Source of the DNA: Ruixingdingia sedimenti
GTDB lineage: Bacteria > Pseudomonadota > Alphaproteobacteria > Rhodobacterales > Rhodobacteraceae
NCBI RefSeq assembly: GCF_031432425.1
Contig: NZ_JAVKPH010000001.1
Span: 62,001 to 126,000 of the forward strand
Length of the DNA: 64,000 nucleotides
Direction of reading: 5' to 3'
Positions 18,799 through 27,379 of the stretch are shown here, piece after piece (within the stretch, counting starts at the first letter, position 1; the number at the start of each line of letters is the position of its first letter). The position numbers and the translations under genes were made by a program. Below the pieces are notes generated by a model, which saw only the letters and a list, made by a program, of their open reading frames with translations, was not told the origin of the DNA and searched no databases.

Positions 18799-19031
18799 CC
18801 CTGACGCTGGACGACATGCGCGCCGATCTGGCCGCCGCGCTGGACCTGCCCCCCGAGGCCATCGGGATGGAGGAGAACGTCTACGACCTCGGGCTCGATT
18901 CCATGCGGCTGATGGACCTGATGCTGCGGTGGGAAGCCGCCGGGGTCGCGATCGACTATGGCGTGCTGTCCGAACGGCTGACGCTGGCCGCATGGTGGGC
19001 AGAGGCCGAACGGCTGCAATCGGGGGCTTGA
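18795..19031 (+). CDS. Free-standing aryl carrier protein
   Basis: A 78-residue phosphopantetheine carrier. The attachment serine lies in LGLDSMRLMDL (Ser about residue 36), with the usual four-helix pattern around it. In E. coli this domain is the C-terminus of EntB, fused to isochorismatase; here it stands alone. The ATG overlaps the entE stop by 4 bases, so ligase and carrier are translationally coupled. It should receive the dihydroxybenzoyl group from EntE and present it to the condensation domain of the NRPS, whose start is 10 bases downstream. A phosphopantetheinyl transferase is needed but not seen in the window. Confidence 0.88.
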   Translation: MTLTLDDMRADLAAALDLPPEAIGMEENVYDLGLDSMRLMDLMLRWEAAGVAIDYGVLSERLTLAAWWAEAERLQSGA

Positions 19032-19040
19032 GGGCAGGAC

Positions 19041-22000
19041 ATGGACAGAACCCGCCCCCTGATGGAGGCGCAGGAGGGGCTCTGGTACGTCCAGGCGCTG
19101 GACCCGGCGAACCCGATCCTGAACACCGGGCAATATGTGGAACTGCGCGGGCCGCTGGATGTGGCGCGGTTTCAGGCGGCCTTCGACGCCGCCGTGGCGC
19201 AGACCCCGGCGCTGTCGCTGCGGTTCGGGCGGCGCGACGGGCGGCCCGTCCAGTGGCTGGCCGCGCCCCCGGTGCTGGCCCATGCCGACCTGTCCGCCCT
19301 GCCCGACCCGGCGGCAGAGGCGCGGGCGCGGATGGCCGCCGACAGCGCCCGCGCGCGGGATCTGGCGGATGATCCGCTGGCGGGGTTCACGCTCTACCGT
19401 CTCGGCCCCGATCACTGGTACTGGTACCAGCGCATCCACCATCTGGCGACGGACGGCTATGCCTTCGTCATGTTCACCAACCGGGTGGGCGAGCTTTACA
19501 CCGCCGCCGCCAACGGCACCCCCGAACCGCCGCCCTTCGCCCCGCTGGAAGCCGCGTTCGAGGAAGACGCCGCCTGGCGCGACAACCCGAAACGGGCCGA
19601 GGACCGCGCCTTCTGGCTGGCGGAACTGAAGGATCTGGGCGGCGTCGCGGGCCCCGGCCCGGCAGGCGCGCGGGCGCTGAGCGGGCATGGCTACCACCGC
19701 CACCGGATCGACCTGCCCGCCGCGCTGATGGCGCGCCTGACCGCCCGCGCCGGCGCCGCCCGCACGCCCTGGCCAGAGGTGCTGACGCTGCTGTCCGCCG
19801 CCTATCTGTCGCGCGTGTCGGGCGAAGGCGCGCGGGTCACGGGCCTGCCCTATATGGCGCGGCTCGGCACCAAGGCCGCGCGCGTGCCCTGCATGTGGAT
19901 GAACGTCCTGCCCTTCCGGTGGGAGGCCGACGAGGACATGGCGCTGAACACCCTCTTCGCCGAGGGTGCGGCGCGGTTGCAACGCCTGCGCCGCCACGGG
20001 CGCTACCGGTCCGAACAGATGCGCCGCGACCTGCGCCGGACGGGCATCGACGAGCGGCTTTATGGCCCGCTGGTCAACATCCAGCCCTTCGACGTGGCGC
20101 CGCGATTCGCGGGGATGGACACGCGGCTGCACATCCTGTCCGCAGGCGCGGTGGATGACCTGACGGTGACGTTCCGGGGCGATGCCCGCAGCGAACTGGC
20201 GCTGGAGGTGGACACGAACCCCGGCCTTTACACGGCGGCGGAAACGCAGGCCCATGCCGAACGGCTGGCGGCGTTTCTGGAAGCGGCACTTGCGGCGGAC
20301 CGGCTGGCCGATGTGCCCACCGTCACCCCCGCCGAACACCACTGGCTGGTCGAGGGCGTGAACGCCACCGCCCATCCCCTGCCCGACACCACGCTGGATG
20401 CGCTGATCGCGGCGCAGATGCGCGCCACGCCGGATGCGGCGGCGGTGGTCTTTGGCGACACCACGCTCAGCTATGCCGAACTCGACCGCCGCACCGCCGC
20501 CCTTGCCGCCGCGCTGCGGGCGCGCGGGGCGGGGCCGGGGCGGATCGTGGCGGTGGCCCTGCCCCGGTCGGAACATCTGGCGGTGGCGCTGGTCGCCACG
20601 CTGCGCGCGGGCGCGGCCTTCGTGCCGCTCGACCCCGAAAACCCGCCCGCGCGGCTCGCCACGCTGTTGGCGCGGACGGAGGCCGTGGTGCTGCTGGCCG
20701 AGGCCGGACTGAACGCGGGCGGCATGGCGCCCTTCGCGCCCGCCGACTGGCCCGTGGCCGGAGAGGCGCCCGAACCCGCCGCCACGCCCGGCGATCTGGC
20801 CTATGTGCTGTTCACCTCGGGGTCGACCGGCGAGCCCAAGGGCGTGATGATCGAACACCGCGCCATCGTGAACCGCCTGCTGTGGATGCGCGACCATTAC
20901 GGTTTCGGCCCCGCCGACCGGATCCTGCAAAAGACACCGACCACCTTCGACGTGTCGGTATGGGAACTGTTCCTGCCGTACCTCAGCGGCGCCACGCTGG
21001 TCTTTGCCGCCCCCGGCGCGCATCGCGACCCGGCGGCGATCGCGCGGGCGATCCGGGGCCATGGCATCACCGCGCTGCATTTCGTGCCCTCGATGCTGTC
21101 GGCCTTCCTTGCCGCGCCCGCGTCCGAAGGCATCGCGGTGCCGCGCGTCTTCGCCTCGGGCGAGGAACTGACGCCCGACCACCGCCGCCATTTCCACGCC
21201 CGCATCCAAGGGGCGCTGCACAACCTCTATGGCCCGACAGAGGCCGCGGTGGACGTGTCGTGGTGGGAGGCGGGCGTGGGCGACACCTCCGCCCCCCTGC
21301 CCATCGGCTGGCCGGTCTGGAACACCGCGCTGCTGGTGCTGGACGCGCGCATGCGGCCGGTGCCGCCGGGGGTGCCGGGCGAACTGTACCTCGGCGGTGT
21401 GCAGCTGGCGCGCGGCTATCTGGGCCGCGACGACCTGACCGCCGCCGCCTTCCGCCCCGACCCGTTCCACCCGGGCGCGCGGCTCTACGCCACCGGCGAT
21501 CTGGCGCTGCGGCGGGCGGACGGGGCGGTGGTCTATCTCGGGCGCGCCGACCATCAGGTCAAGATCCGCGGCATGCGCGTGGAACTGGGCGAGATCGAGG
21601 CCGAAGTCCGCGCCACCGGCCTTGTGGCCGAAGCCGTGGTGCTGGCGCGCGCGGATGCGGGCGGGCCGAAGCGGCTGGTGGCCTATGTCGTGCCCGCCGA
21701 CCGGGGGTTCAGCGAGCCCGCGCTGACGGCGGCGCTGGCGTTGCGGCTGCCGGCGCATATGCTGCCCGCCGCCACCGTCGCCCTGCCCGCGCTGCCCGTC
21801 ACCGCGAACGGCAAGCTCGACCGCCGCGCGCTGCCCGCGCCGCTGCTGGCCGCGCCCGCCGGCACGCCTCCCCGCGGCCCGGTCGAGGAACGCATCGCTG
21901 CGCTTTACGCCGAGGTGCTGCACCTGACCGATCCCCCCCCGCGCGAGGCGGATTTCTTCGCGCTCGGCGGCGACAGCCTGTCGGCGCTGACCCTTGCCCT

Positions 22001-22937
22001 GCGGCTGGAAGAGGTGTTTTCCCGCGCCCCCGGCCTTGGACAGATCTTCGAGACGCCGGGCATCGCCGCCCTTGCCCGCGCGATGGAGGCGGCGGAAGAG
22101 GCGCGGTCGGGCCTTTCCCCCCTGCTGGCGCTGCGGCAGGGCGAGGGGCCGCCGCTGGTGCTGATCCATCCCGCCGGGGGGCTCGGCTGGTGTTATCGCC
22201 GCCTTGCCCGCGCGCTGGAAAGCCGCCCGGTCTGGGCGCTGCAATCGCCGCTGATGGAGGGCGGCACGATCCCCGCCACGCTGGCCGCGCTGGCCGCCGA
22301 TTACGCCGCCCGCATCGCGGCGCTGGCGCCCGAGGGGCCGGTGCATCTGGCGGGCTGGTCGCTTGGCGGGATCCTTGCGCAGGACATCGCGGTGGAACTG
22401 GCCAAGGCGGGCCGCCCCGCAGGGGTGGTGGCGCTGATCGACGCCTATCCGGCCGAATGCTGGCGGGCCGAACCCGAACCCGACGCCGCCGCCGCCCTGC
22501 GCGCGCTGCTGGCCATCGCGGGCCACGACCCCGACGCGCACCCGGATCTCGACAGCCGGGCCAAGGTGGTGGCCTTCCTCGGCCAGCACCGCACGCCGCT
22601 CGGCAGTCTGCCGGAACCCGTGCTGGATGCGGTGGTGCGGCTGGTGACGGGCACCAACCGGATGATGCGCAGCCATCACCACCGGCATCTGGCCGGAACG
22701 CTGTTCCACATCCGCGCCGGGCGCGACCATGCCGGGCGCGACCTGACGGCGGCGCGGTGGGCGCCACATGCCGATGCGGTCGAGGGGATGGAGTTGCCCC
22801 TGAAGCACGCCGAGATGCTGGGCGAGGCTGCGGTGGCCGCCATCGCCCCGGCGCTGGAGGCGCGGATGCGGGCGGCGGATCAGGCCGCCGCCAGCGCCAG
22901 CGCGGCGGGGATGGATGCCGGCAGTGCGGCGATGTGA
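19041..22937 (+). CDS. entF: EntF-type nonribosomal peptide synthetase (C-A-T-TE, serine)
   Basis: At 1298 residues this matches the single-module EntF length. Condensation domain, about 1-430: catalytic HHLATDG at 133-139. Adenylation domain, about 450-945: LFTSGSTGEPKG near 592, and pocket residues read from FDVSVWELF, HFVPSM, VFASGEE, NLYGPTEAAVD and NGKLD as D-V-W-H-F-S-L-V-D-K, the EntF serine code. Carrier: GGDSLSA near residue 977. Thioesterase, about 1040-1298: GWSLGG near 1105, DAYP and a late His in LKHAEM. It should join dihydroxybenzoate to L-serine and oligomerise or cyclise the units, giving an enterobactin-like triscatecholate. The 3' end overlaps the convergent esterase by 58 bases. 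Confidence 0.93.
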   Translation: MDRTRPLMEAQEGLWYVQALDPANPILNTGQYVELRGPLDVARFQAAFDAAVAQTPALSLRFGRRDGRPVQWLAAPPVLAHADLSALPDPAAEARARMAADSARARDLADDPLAGFTLYRLGPDHWYWYQRIHHLATDGYAFVMFTNRVGELYTAAANGTPEPPPFAPLEAAFEEDAAWRDNPKRAEDRAFWLAELKDLGGVAGPGPAGARALSGHGYHRHRIDLPAALMARLTARAGAARTPWPEVLTLLSAAYLSRVSGEGARVTGLPYMARLGTKAARVPCMWMNVLPFRWEADEDMALNTLFAEGAARLQRLRRHGRYRSEQMRRDLRRTGIDERLYGPLVNIQPFDVAPRFAGMDTRLHILSAGAVDDLTVTFRGDARSELALEVDTNPGLYTAAETQAHAERLAAFLEAALAADRLADVPTVTPAEHHWLVEGVNATAHPLPDTTLDALIAAQMRATPDAAAVVFGDTTLSYAELDRRTAALAAALRARGAGPGRIVAVALPRSEHLAVALVATLRAGAAFVPLDPENPPARLATLLARTEAVVLLAEAGLNAGGMAPFAPADWPVAGEAPEPAATPGDLAYVLFTSGSTGEPKGVMIEHRAIVNRLLWMRDHYGFGPADRILQKTPTTFDVSVWELFLPYLSGATLVFAAPGAHRDPAAIARAIRGHGITALHFVPSMLSAFLAAPASEGIAVPRVFASGEELTPDHRRHFHARIQGALHNLYGPTEAAVDVSWWEAGVGDTSAPLPIGWPVWNTALLVLDARMRPVPPGVPGELYLGGVQLARGYLGRDDLTAAAFRPDPFHPGARLYATGDLALRRADGAVVYLGRADHQVKIRGMRVELGEIEAEVRATGLVAEAVVLARADAGGPKRLVAYVVPADRGFSEPALTAALALRLPAHMLPAATVALPALPVTANGKLDRRALPAPLLAAPAGTPPRGPVEERIAALYAEVLHLTDPPPREADFFALGGDSLSALTLALRLEEVFSRAPGLGQIFETPGIAALARAMEAAEEARSGLSPLLALRQGEGPPLVLIHPAGGLGWCYRRLARALESRPVWALQSPLMEGGTIPATLAALAADYAARIAALAPEGPVHLAGWSLGGILAQDIAVELAKAGRPAGVVALIDAYPAECWRAEPEPDAAAALRALLAIAGHDPDAHPDLDSRAKVVAFLGQHRTPLGSLPEPVLDAVVRLVTGTNRMMRSHHHRHLAGTLFHIRAGRDHAGRDLTAARWAPHADAVEGMELPLKHAEMLGEAAVAAIAPALEARMRAADQAAASASAAGMDAGSAAM

Positions 22938-23740
22938 ACCGCGCCGGGATAGACCTCCGTCGCCGCCGCGACGCCGGGCTTGGCCGCCACCGCGGCAAAG
23001 ACCGCCATCGTGACGGGCGAGGGGCCATCGGGCGGCGGCCCCGCGCTGCCCGTGCGCTTTTCGCTGTCGCCCATCGCCATGTAGAACCGCGTGGAGTGCC
23101 GGTCGAACCGCGCCTGCGCCACCAGCGCCTCCACCAGCGGCGTGTCCCACCAGACCGAGGGGCTGATGACCGCATGGCGCGCAAAGGCGCCGGGCCGCGT
23201 GCAGGCGGCGTAAAGCGAACAGAGCCCGCCGAAGGAATGCCCCCACAGCGCCCGCCGCGTCCCGTCCACCGCCAGCCCTGCCTCGGCCGCCGCCCGGATC
23301 GGGCCGGTCAGGCGGGCGACGAACACCTCTGCCCCGCCTGCCAGCCGTTCGGGGTGGTGGGGGTCGGGGCGCAGGGGGGCGCCGGGCGCGGCGGGGGGGC
23401 TGTAGTCGCGGATGCGCTGGCTGCGGGCGAACTGCTTTTCGGTGTCATAGCCGATGCCCGCGACGATCAGCCCCGGCACCCCTTCCAGCATCGCGGGCGT
23501 CAGGAAATCGAAGGCCGCGTTGCCGTCGAGCATGTAGAGGATCGGCCAGCCCCCCGGCGGCGGGGCCGCGCGCGGCACGGCGAGGAACAGCCGATAGGCC
23601 GGGGCCTCGGCGTCATCGGGGCCGCATTGGCCGCGGTCCAGCACGCGGGTGGCGATGGCATGGGTTGCGGGCGGCGCATCCAGCAGGGCGAAGGTGCTGT
23701 CGCGCCCGGCGTGCGGCGGCAGGGGGGAAGTCGTGGTCAT
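22880..23740 (-). CDS. Siderophore esterase-like alpha/beta hydrolase (IroE/BesA type)
   Basis: A 286-residue esterase D-like hydrolase. The nucleophile elbow is ALWGHSFGGLCSLYA (Ser about residue 155). The N-terminal WPILYMLDGNAAFDFL and the segment VAGIGYDTEKQF match the ferric-enterobactin/bacillibactin trilactone hydrolase group; a late His in GAVHIAALPA may complete the triad. It would cut the ester backbone of the siderophore to release iron or process it. No export signal is evident, so action in the cytoplasm is likelier than in the periplasm. ATG 23740 is preferred; a TTG 19 codons upstream overlaps the iron box. It converges on entF with a 58-base 3' overlap. Confidence 0.83.
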   Translation of the reverse strand: MTTTSPLPPHAGRDSTFALLDAPPATHAIATRVLDRGQCGPDDAEAPAYRLFLAVPRAAPPPGGWPILYMLDGNAAFDFLTPAMLEGVPGLIVAGIGYDTEKQFARSQRIRDYSPPAAPGAPLRPDPHHPERLAGGAEVFVARLTGPIRAAAEAGLAVDGTRRALWGHSFGGLCSLYAACTRPGAFARHAVISPSVWWDTPLVEALVAQARFDRHSTRFYMAMGDSEKRTGSAGPPPDGPSPVTMAVFAAVAAKPGVAAATEVYPGAVHIAALPASIPAALALAAA

Positions 23741-23790
23741 CGGTCGGAACGGCCTGCGGCATTGCGGCGGAACAATTTTCCGTTGAATAG

Positions 23791-23807
23791 TTGACAAACG
23801 CGGTCAA
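23791..23807. promoter_or_regulatory. RirA-type iron box (IRO) in the esterase / importer divergent promoter
   Basis: TTGACAAACGCGGTCAA has perfect outer arms TTGAC/GTCAA and fits TGA-N9-TCA. It lies in the only AT-rich part of the 113-base gap between the minus-strand esterase and the plus-strand binding-protein gene, so one box could control both directions. Confidence 0.65.
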
Positions 23808-23853
23808 GTAAACTTCCTTGCCCGCGACCCCGGCCTTACCTTTCTGGTGCCCC

Positions 23854-24960
23854 ATGTCCCGCCTTGTTCCGATCCTGCGCCGCCTCGCCGCCGCCGCGCT
23901 GGCCGCCGTGCTCGCCACCCCGGCGCTGGCAGAGATCCGCGCGACCGACATCACCGGGCGCGCGGTGGTGCTGGACGCCCCCGCGCAGCGCATCGTTCTG
24001 GGCGAGGGGCGGCATCTGGGGGTGCTGGCGATGCTGCATGAAAACCCGGTGGCGCTGGTCGCGGGCTGGCGGCAGGACAAGGCGCTCGATCCGGTGACAG
24101 AGGCCGCCTATGCCGAACGCTTCCCCGGCATCGCCGATATCCCGGCGGTGGGTGCGGGCAACCGGCAACTGTCGGTGGAAAGCGTGATCGCCCTGCAACC
24201 CGATCTGGTGCTGCTGGCGCTGGTCGATGCGACCGATCCGCAGATGGCGCAGCCGCTGGCGCAGTTGCAGGCGGCGGGCATCCCCTATGCCTTCGTAGAT
24301 TTCTTCGCCAAGCCGATGCAGAATTCGCTGCCCTCGCTGGCGTTCCTCGGCGCCGTGACGGGGGCAGAGGCGCGGGCGGCGGAATTCGCCGGGGTCTATC
24401 AGGCCCATCTGGCCCGCATCGCCGACCGGCTGGCGGCGGCGAAACCCGCCTCCCCCCGCGTCTTCGTGCAGGTCCATGCCGGGCCCGACCGCTGCTGCCC
24501 CACGGTGGGCGCGGGCGTGTTCGACGATTTCGTCACCGCCGCCGGCGGGCACAACATCGGGCGCGATCTGGTGCCCGGCGTGATGGGCAACCTGTCGCTG
24601 GAAAGCCTGATCGCGGCGGACCCGGACGTCTATCTTGCCACCGGCGGCCAGCATATGGCGGCGCGCGGCGGGCTGGTTCTGGGCGCGGGTTACGACGCGG
24701 CGGCGGCGCGCGCCTCGCTCGCCGCGCTGGTCGCCGCCCCCGGCCTGTCGGGCCTGCGCGCGGTGGAAGAGGGCCGCGCCTTGGGCATCTGGCACATGTT
24801 CAACGATTCGCTCTTCCACATCGCGCTGATCGAGCGGCTGGCGCAGCTGTTCCACCCCGACCTTTTCGCCGATCTGGACCCCGAGGCCACGATGCGCGAC
24901 CTGACCGGCCGCTTCGCCCCCGTGCAGGTGCCCGGCACATGGTGGGTGACGCTGAAGTGA
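23854..24960 (+). CDS. Ferric-siderophore ABC transporter, periplasmic binding protein
   Basis: A 368-residue class III (TroA/FepB-like) binding protein. The signal peptide is RLAAAALAAVLATPALA with cleavage before EIRATD. Blocks such as QRIVLGEGRHLGVLAMLHEN, LSVESVIALQPDLVLL and NLSLESLIAADPDVYLATGG are typical of the two-lobed siderophore/cobalamin receptors. It captures the ferric siderophore in the periplasm and hands it to the permease encoded next, whose start overlaps its 3' end. ATG 23854 is chosen over 23818 because the signal peptide begins there. The ligand is inferred to be the triscatecholate made by the neighbouring genes. Confidence 0.88.
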   Translation: MSRLVPILRRLAAAALAAVLATPALAEIRATDITGRAVVLDAPAQRIVLGEGRHLGVLAMLHENPVALVAGWRQDKALDPVTEAAYAERFPGIADIPAVGAGNRQLSVESVIALQPDLVLLALVDATDPQMAQPLAQLQAAGIPYAFVDFFAKPMQNSLPSLAFLGAVTGAEARAAEFAGVYQAHLARIADRLAAAKPASPRVFVQVHAGPDRCCPTVGAGVFDDFVTAAGGHNIGRDLVPGVMGNLSLESLIAADPDVYLATGGQHMAARGGLVLGAGYDAAAARASLAALVAAPGLSGLRAVEEGRALGIWHMFNDSLFHIALIERLAQLFHPDLFADLDPEATMRDLTGRFAPVQVPGTWWVTLK

Positions 24961-26006
24961 GGGATACCGGGGCCAGTTTCGAGGCGATCCTCGCCGGGGA
25001 AACCGCGCGCACGCGGCGGCGCTGGCTGCTGGTCGTGGTGCTGGCGCTGGCGGCGGTGGCGTCGCTGGTGGTGGACCTGACCTCGGGGCCCTCGGGCCTG
25101 CCGTTCGAATCCGTCCTGCGCGCCCTGACGGGGCAGGAGGTCGACCGCGGCACCGCCGTCATCGTCTGGCAGGTGCGCCTGCCCGTGGCGCTGATGGCGC
25201 TCTTGGTCGGCGCGGCGCTGTCGCTGGCCGGGGCGGAAATGCAGACGGTGCTGGAAAACCCGCTGGCCGAACCCTTTACCCTCGGTGTGTCGGCCTCTGC
25301 CGCGCTCGGCGCCGGGGTGGCGCTGGTGCTGGGGCTGTCGCTGCCGGGGCTGCCGCCGGTCTGGGCGGTGTCGGCCAATGCCTTCGTCTTTGCGATGGGG
25401 GCGCTCGGCCTGCTGCAACTGGCCTCGCGGCTGCGCGGCGGGGGGACCGAGGTGGTGATCCTTCTGGGCATCGCGGTGAACTTCACCGCCGGGGCGCTGC
25501 TGGCGCTGGTGCAGTTCGTGGCCTCGCCCGATGCGCTGCAACAGCTGGTGTTCTGGACGATGGGCAGCCTTGCGGGCGCGCGGTGGGACGGGATCGTGCT
25601 GCTGGCGGCGCTGCTGGCGGTCTGCCTGCCGTTTTCGTTGCGGGCGTCGTGGCGGCTGACGGCGCTGCGGCTCGGCGCCGATCAGGCGCGCGCCTTCGGC
25701 TTCGACGTGGCGGGGCTGCGGCGGATGGCGCTGCTGCGCATTTCGGTGCTGGCGGCGGCGGCGGTGTCGCTGGTGGGCGTCATCGGTTTCGTCGGCCTTG
25801 CGGGGCCCCATATCGCGCGGCTGGCGGTGGGCGAGGATCATCGCTTCCTGCTGCCCGCCAGCGTCTTTACCGGCGCGGTGCTGATGTCGCTGGCCTCGGT
25901 CGCATCGAAACTGCTGGTGCCGGGGATCCTGCTGCCGGTGGGGATCGTGACCTCGCTGGTGGGCCTGCCGATCTTCGTGGCGCTGATCCTGCGGCGGGGG
26001 GTGTGA
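24939..26006 (+). CDS. FecCD-family siderophore ABC permease
   Basis: A 355-residue inner-membrane permease with about 9-10 helices. Signatures: WQVRLPVALMALLVGAALSL, AGAEMQTVLENPLAEPFTLG (the FecCD hallmark NPLAxPxxLG), and near the end GFVGLAGPHIARLAVGEDHR, the coupling loop to the ATPase. Only one permease gene is present, so it probably works as a homodimer like BtuC. The ATG at 24939 overlaps the binding-protein gene by 22 bases; a GTG at 24957 forming a GTGA overlap is an alternative start. The next gene overlaps its stop. Confidence 0.9.
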   Translation: MVGDAEVRDTGASFEAILAGETARTRRRWLLVVVLALAAVASLVVDLTSGPSGLPFESVLRALTGQEVDRGTAVIVWQVRLPVALMALLVGAALSLAGAEMQTVLENPLAEPFTLGVSASAALGAGVALVLGLSLPGLPPVWAVSANAFVFAMGALGLLQLASRLRGGGTEVVILLGIAVNFTAGALLALVQFVASPDALQQLVFWTMGSLAGARWDGIVLLAALLAVCLPFSLRASWRLTALRLGADQARAFGFDVAGLRRMALLRISVLAAAAVSLVGVIGFVGLAGPHIARLAVGEDHRFLLPASVFTGAVLMSLASVASKLLVPGILLPVGIVTSLVGLPIFVALILRRGV

Positions 26007-26788
26007 TGGACCTGCGGGCCGAGGGGCTGAGCGTGCGCCGCAACGGCGCGGCGGTGATCGCGGCGCTGGACCTGCCGCCCATCCCTGCGGGGGAACTGAC
26101 GGTGCTGGCGGGGCCCAACGCGGCCGGCAAATCGACGCTGCTGCTGGCGCTGGCGCAGATGATCCCCGCCACAGGTCGGGTGACGCTGGAGGGCGCCGAT
26201 CTTGCCCGCATGGGCCGGGCCGACCGCGCGCGGCTGATCGGGATGATGCCGCAGCAGATCGGCGGTGCGGGCGGGTTGTCGGTGCTCGACAGCCTGCTGG
26301 CGGCGCTGCATGCGGGCGGCGGGCTGGCCGGGCGCGCCTTGCCGGGGCCCGAGGCCAGCCGCCACGCGCTGGAAACGCTCGCCCGCTTCGGCATCGCGGG
26401 GCTGGCGCCCCGGCCGCTGTCGGCGCTGTCGGGGGGGCAGCGGCAGCTGGTGGGGCTGGCGCAGGCGATCGTGCGCGACCCGCGGCTGCTGCTGCTGGAC
26501 GAACCCACATCCGCGCTCGACCTCGCACGCCAGTTCCAGTTGCTGAACGAGGTCCGGGCGCTGGCGCGCGAGGGGCGCATCGTCATCGCCGTGCTGCACG
26601 ACCTGACGCTGGCCGCGCATTGGGCCGACCGGATCCTGCTGCTGTCGGACGGGCGGCTGGCGGCGGCGGGCACGCCCGACGACGTGCTGACGCCTGAAAC
26701 GCTCGCCCGCGTCTATGGCATCGACGCGCGGGTGGAACGCTGTTCGCGCGGGCGGATCAACGTGATGGTGGACGGGCTGTCGGCATGA
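26006..26788 (+). CDS. Ferric-siderophore ABC transporter ATPase
   Basis: A 260-residue ATP-binding subunit. Walker A is AGPNAAGKST (residues about 35-44), the Q-loop is MMPQQIG, the ABC signature is LSGGQRQLVGLAQA, Walker B is LLLLDEPTSALD and the switch His is in VLHDLTLAAHWA. It powers import of the ferric siderophore through the permease just upstream, whose stop shares bases with its ATG (TGATG). The helper cytochrome b561 gene overlaps its own stop, so binding protein, permease, ATPase and b561 form one translationally coupled operon. Confidence 0.92.
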   Translation: MDLRAEGLSVRRNGAAVIAALDLPPIPAGELTVLAGPNAAGKSTLLLALAQMIPATGRVTLEGADLARMGRADRARLIGMMPQQIGGAGGLSVLDSLLAALHAGGGLAGRALPGPEASRHALETLARFGIAGLAPRPLSALSGGQRQLVGLAQAIVRDPRLLLLDEPTSALDLARQFQLLNEVRALAREGRIVIAVLHDLTLAAHWADRILLLSDGRLAAAGTPDDVLTPETLARVYGIDARVERCSRGRINVMVDGLSA

Positions 26789-27357
26789 CGAAGGATTTCC
26801 GGATGACCTCTGCCTGGCTGGACAGCCCCGACCGCTATGGCCGCGTCAGCCGCCTGCTGCACTGGGCGATGGCGGGGCTGATCCTGTGGCAGCTGACGGG
26901 GATGATCCTGCGCGCGGCGCTCGGGCGGATGCCGGTGGTGTCGTTCTTCGTCGGCCTGCATCCGGCGGTGGGCACGGCGCTGTTCGTGCTGGTGGTGGCG
27001 CGCATCCTCTGGGCGATGGCGATGCGGGGGCGGCGGCCGGCGCATGGGCGGGGGTTGGCGGGGATCGCCGCGCGGCTCGGGCATCTGGCGCTTTACGCGC
27101 TGATGCTGGCGGTGCCGGCGGCGGCGCTGATCCGCGCCTGGGGCGGGCCGCGGGGGTTGCAGGTCTGGGGCCTGACGGTCTTTCCCGCGCGGGCGGAAAC
27201 GGATGTCGTGGCCTGGGCGGTCGCCCTGGGGAATGGCGTGCACGGGGTGATGGGCTGGCTGCTGGCGCTGCTGCTTCTGGGCCATGTGGCGATGGTCGCG
27301 GTGCACGAGGGGCTCTGGCGCGACGGCACGCTGCGGCGGATGGCCGGGCGGGGGTAA
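26785..27357 (+). CDS. Cytochrome b561 family membrane protein
   Basis: A 190-residue four-helix b-type cytochrome of the bacterial b561 group. Haem ligands are expected among LLHWAMAG (His about residue 26), the His in FFVGLHPAVG, and the two C-terminal histidines in VHGVMGW and LGHVAMVAVHE. It moves electrons between quinol and partners across the inner membrane. Its ATG overlaps the siderophore ATPase stop by 4 bases, which suggests co-expression in iron starvation and a possible role as a ferric-siderophore reductase; this is inference from position. An alternative ATG is at 26803. A repeat element follows the stop. Confidence 0.85.
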   Translation: MTKDFRMTSAWLDSPDRYGRVSRLLHWAMAGLILWQLTGMILRAALGRMPVVSFFVGLHPAVGTALFVLVVARILWAMAMRGRRPAHGRGLAGIAARLGHLALYALMLAVPAAALIRAWGGPRGLQVWGLTVFPARAETDVVAWAVALGNGVHGVMGWLLALLLLGHVAMVAVHEGLWRDGTLRRMAGRG

Positions 27358-27379
27358 GACCCCGGCGCCGGGCCCGGTG

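Noticed and set aside
18756..23246. 1496-codon minus-strand open frame
   Set aside because: It is antisense to entE, the carrier gene and entF, is made of low-complexity Arg/Gly/Gln/His and has no domain. High GC leaves stop codons rare in this frame.
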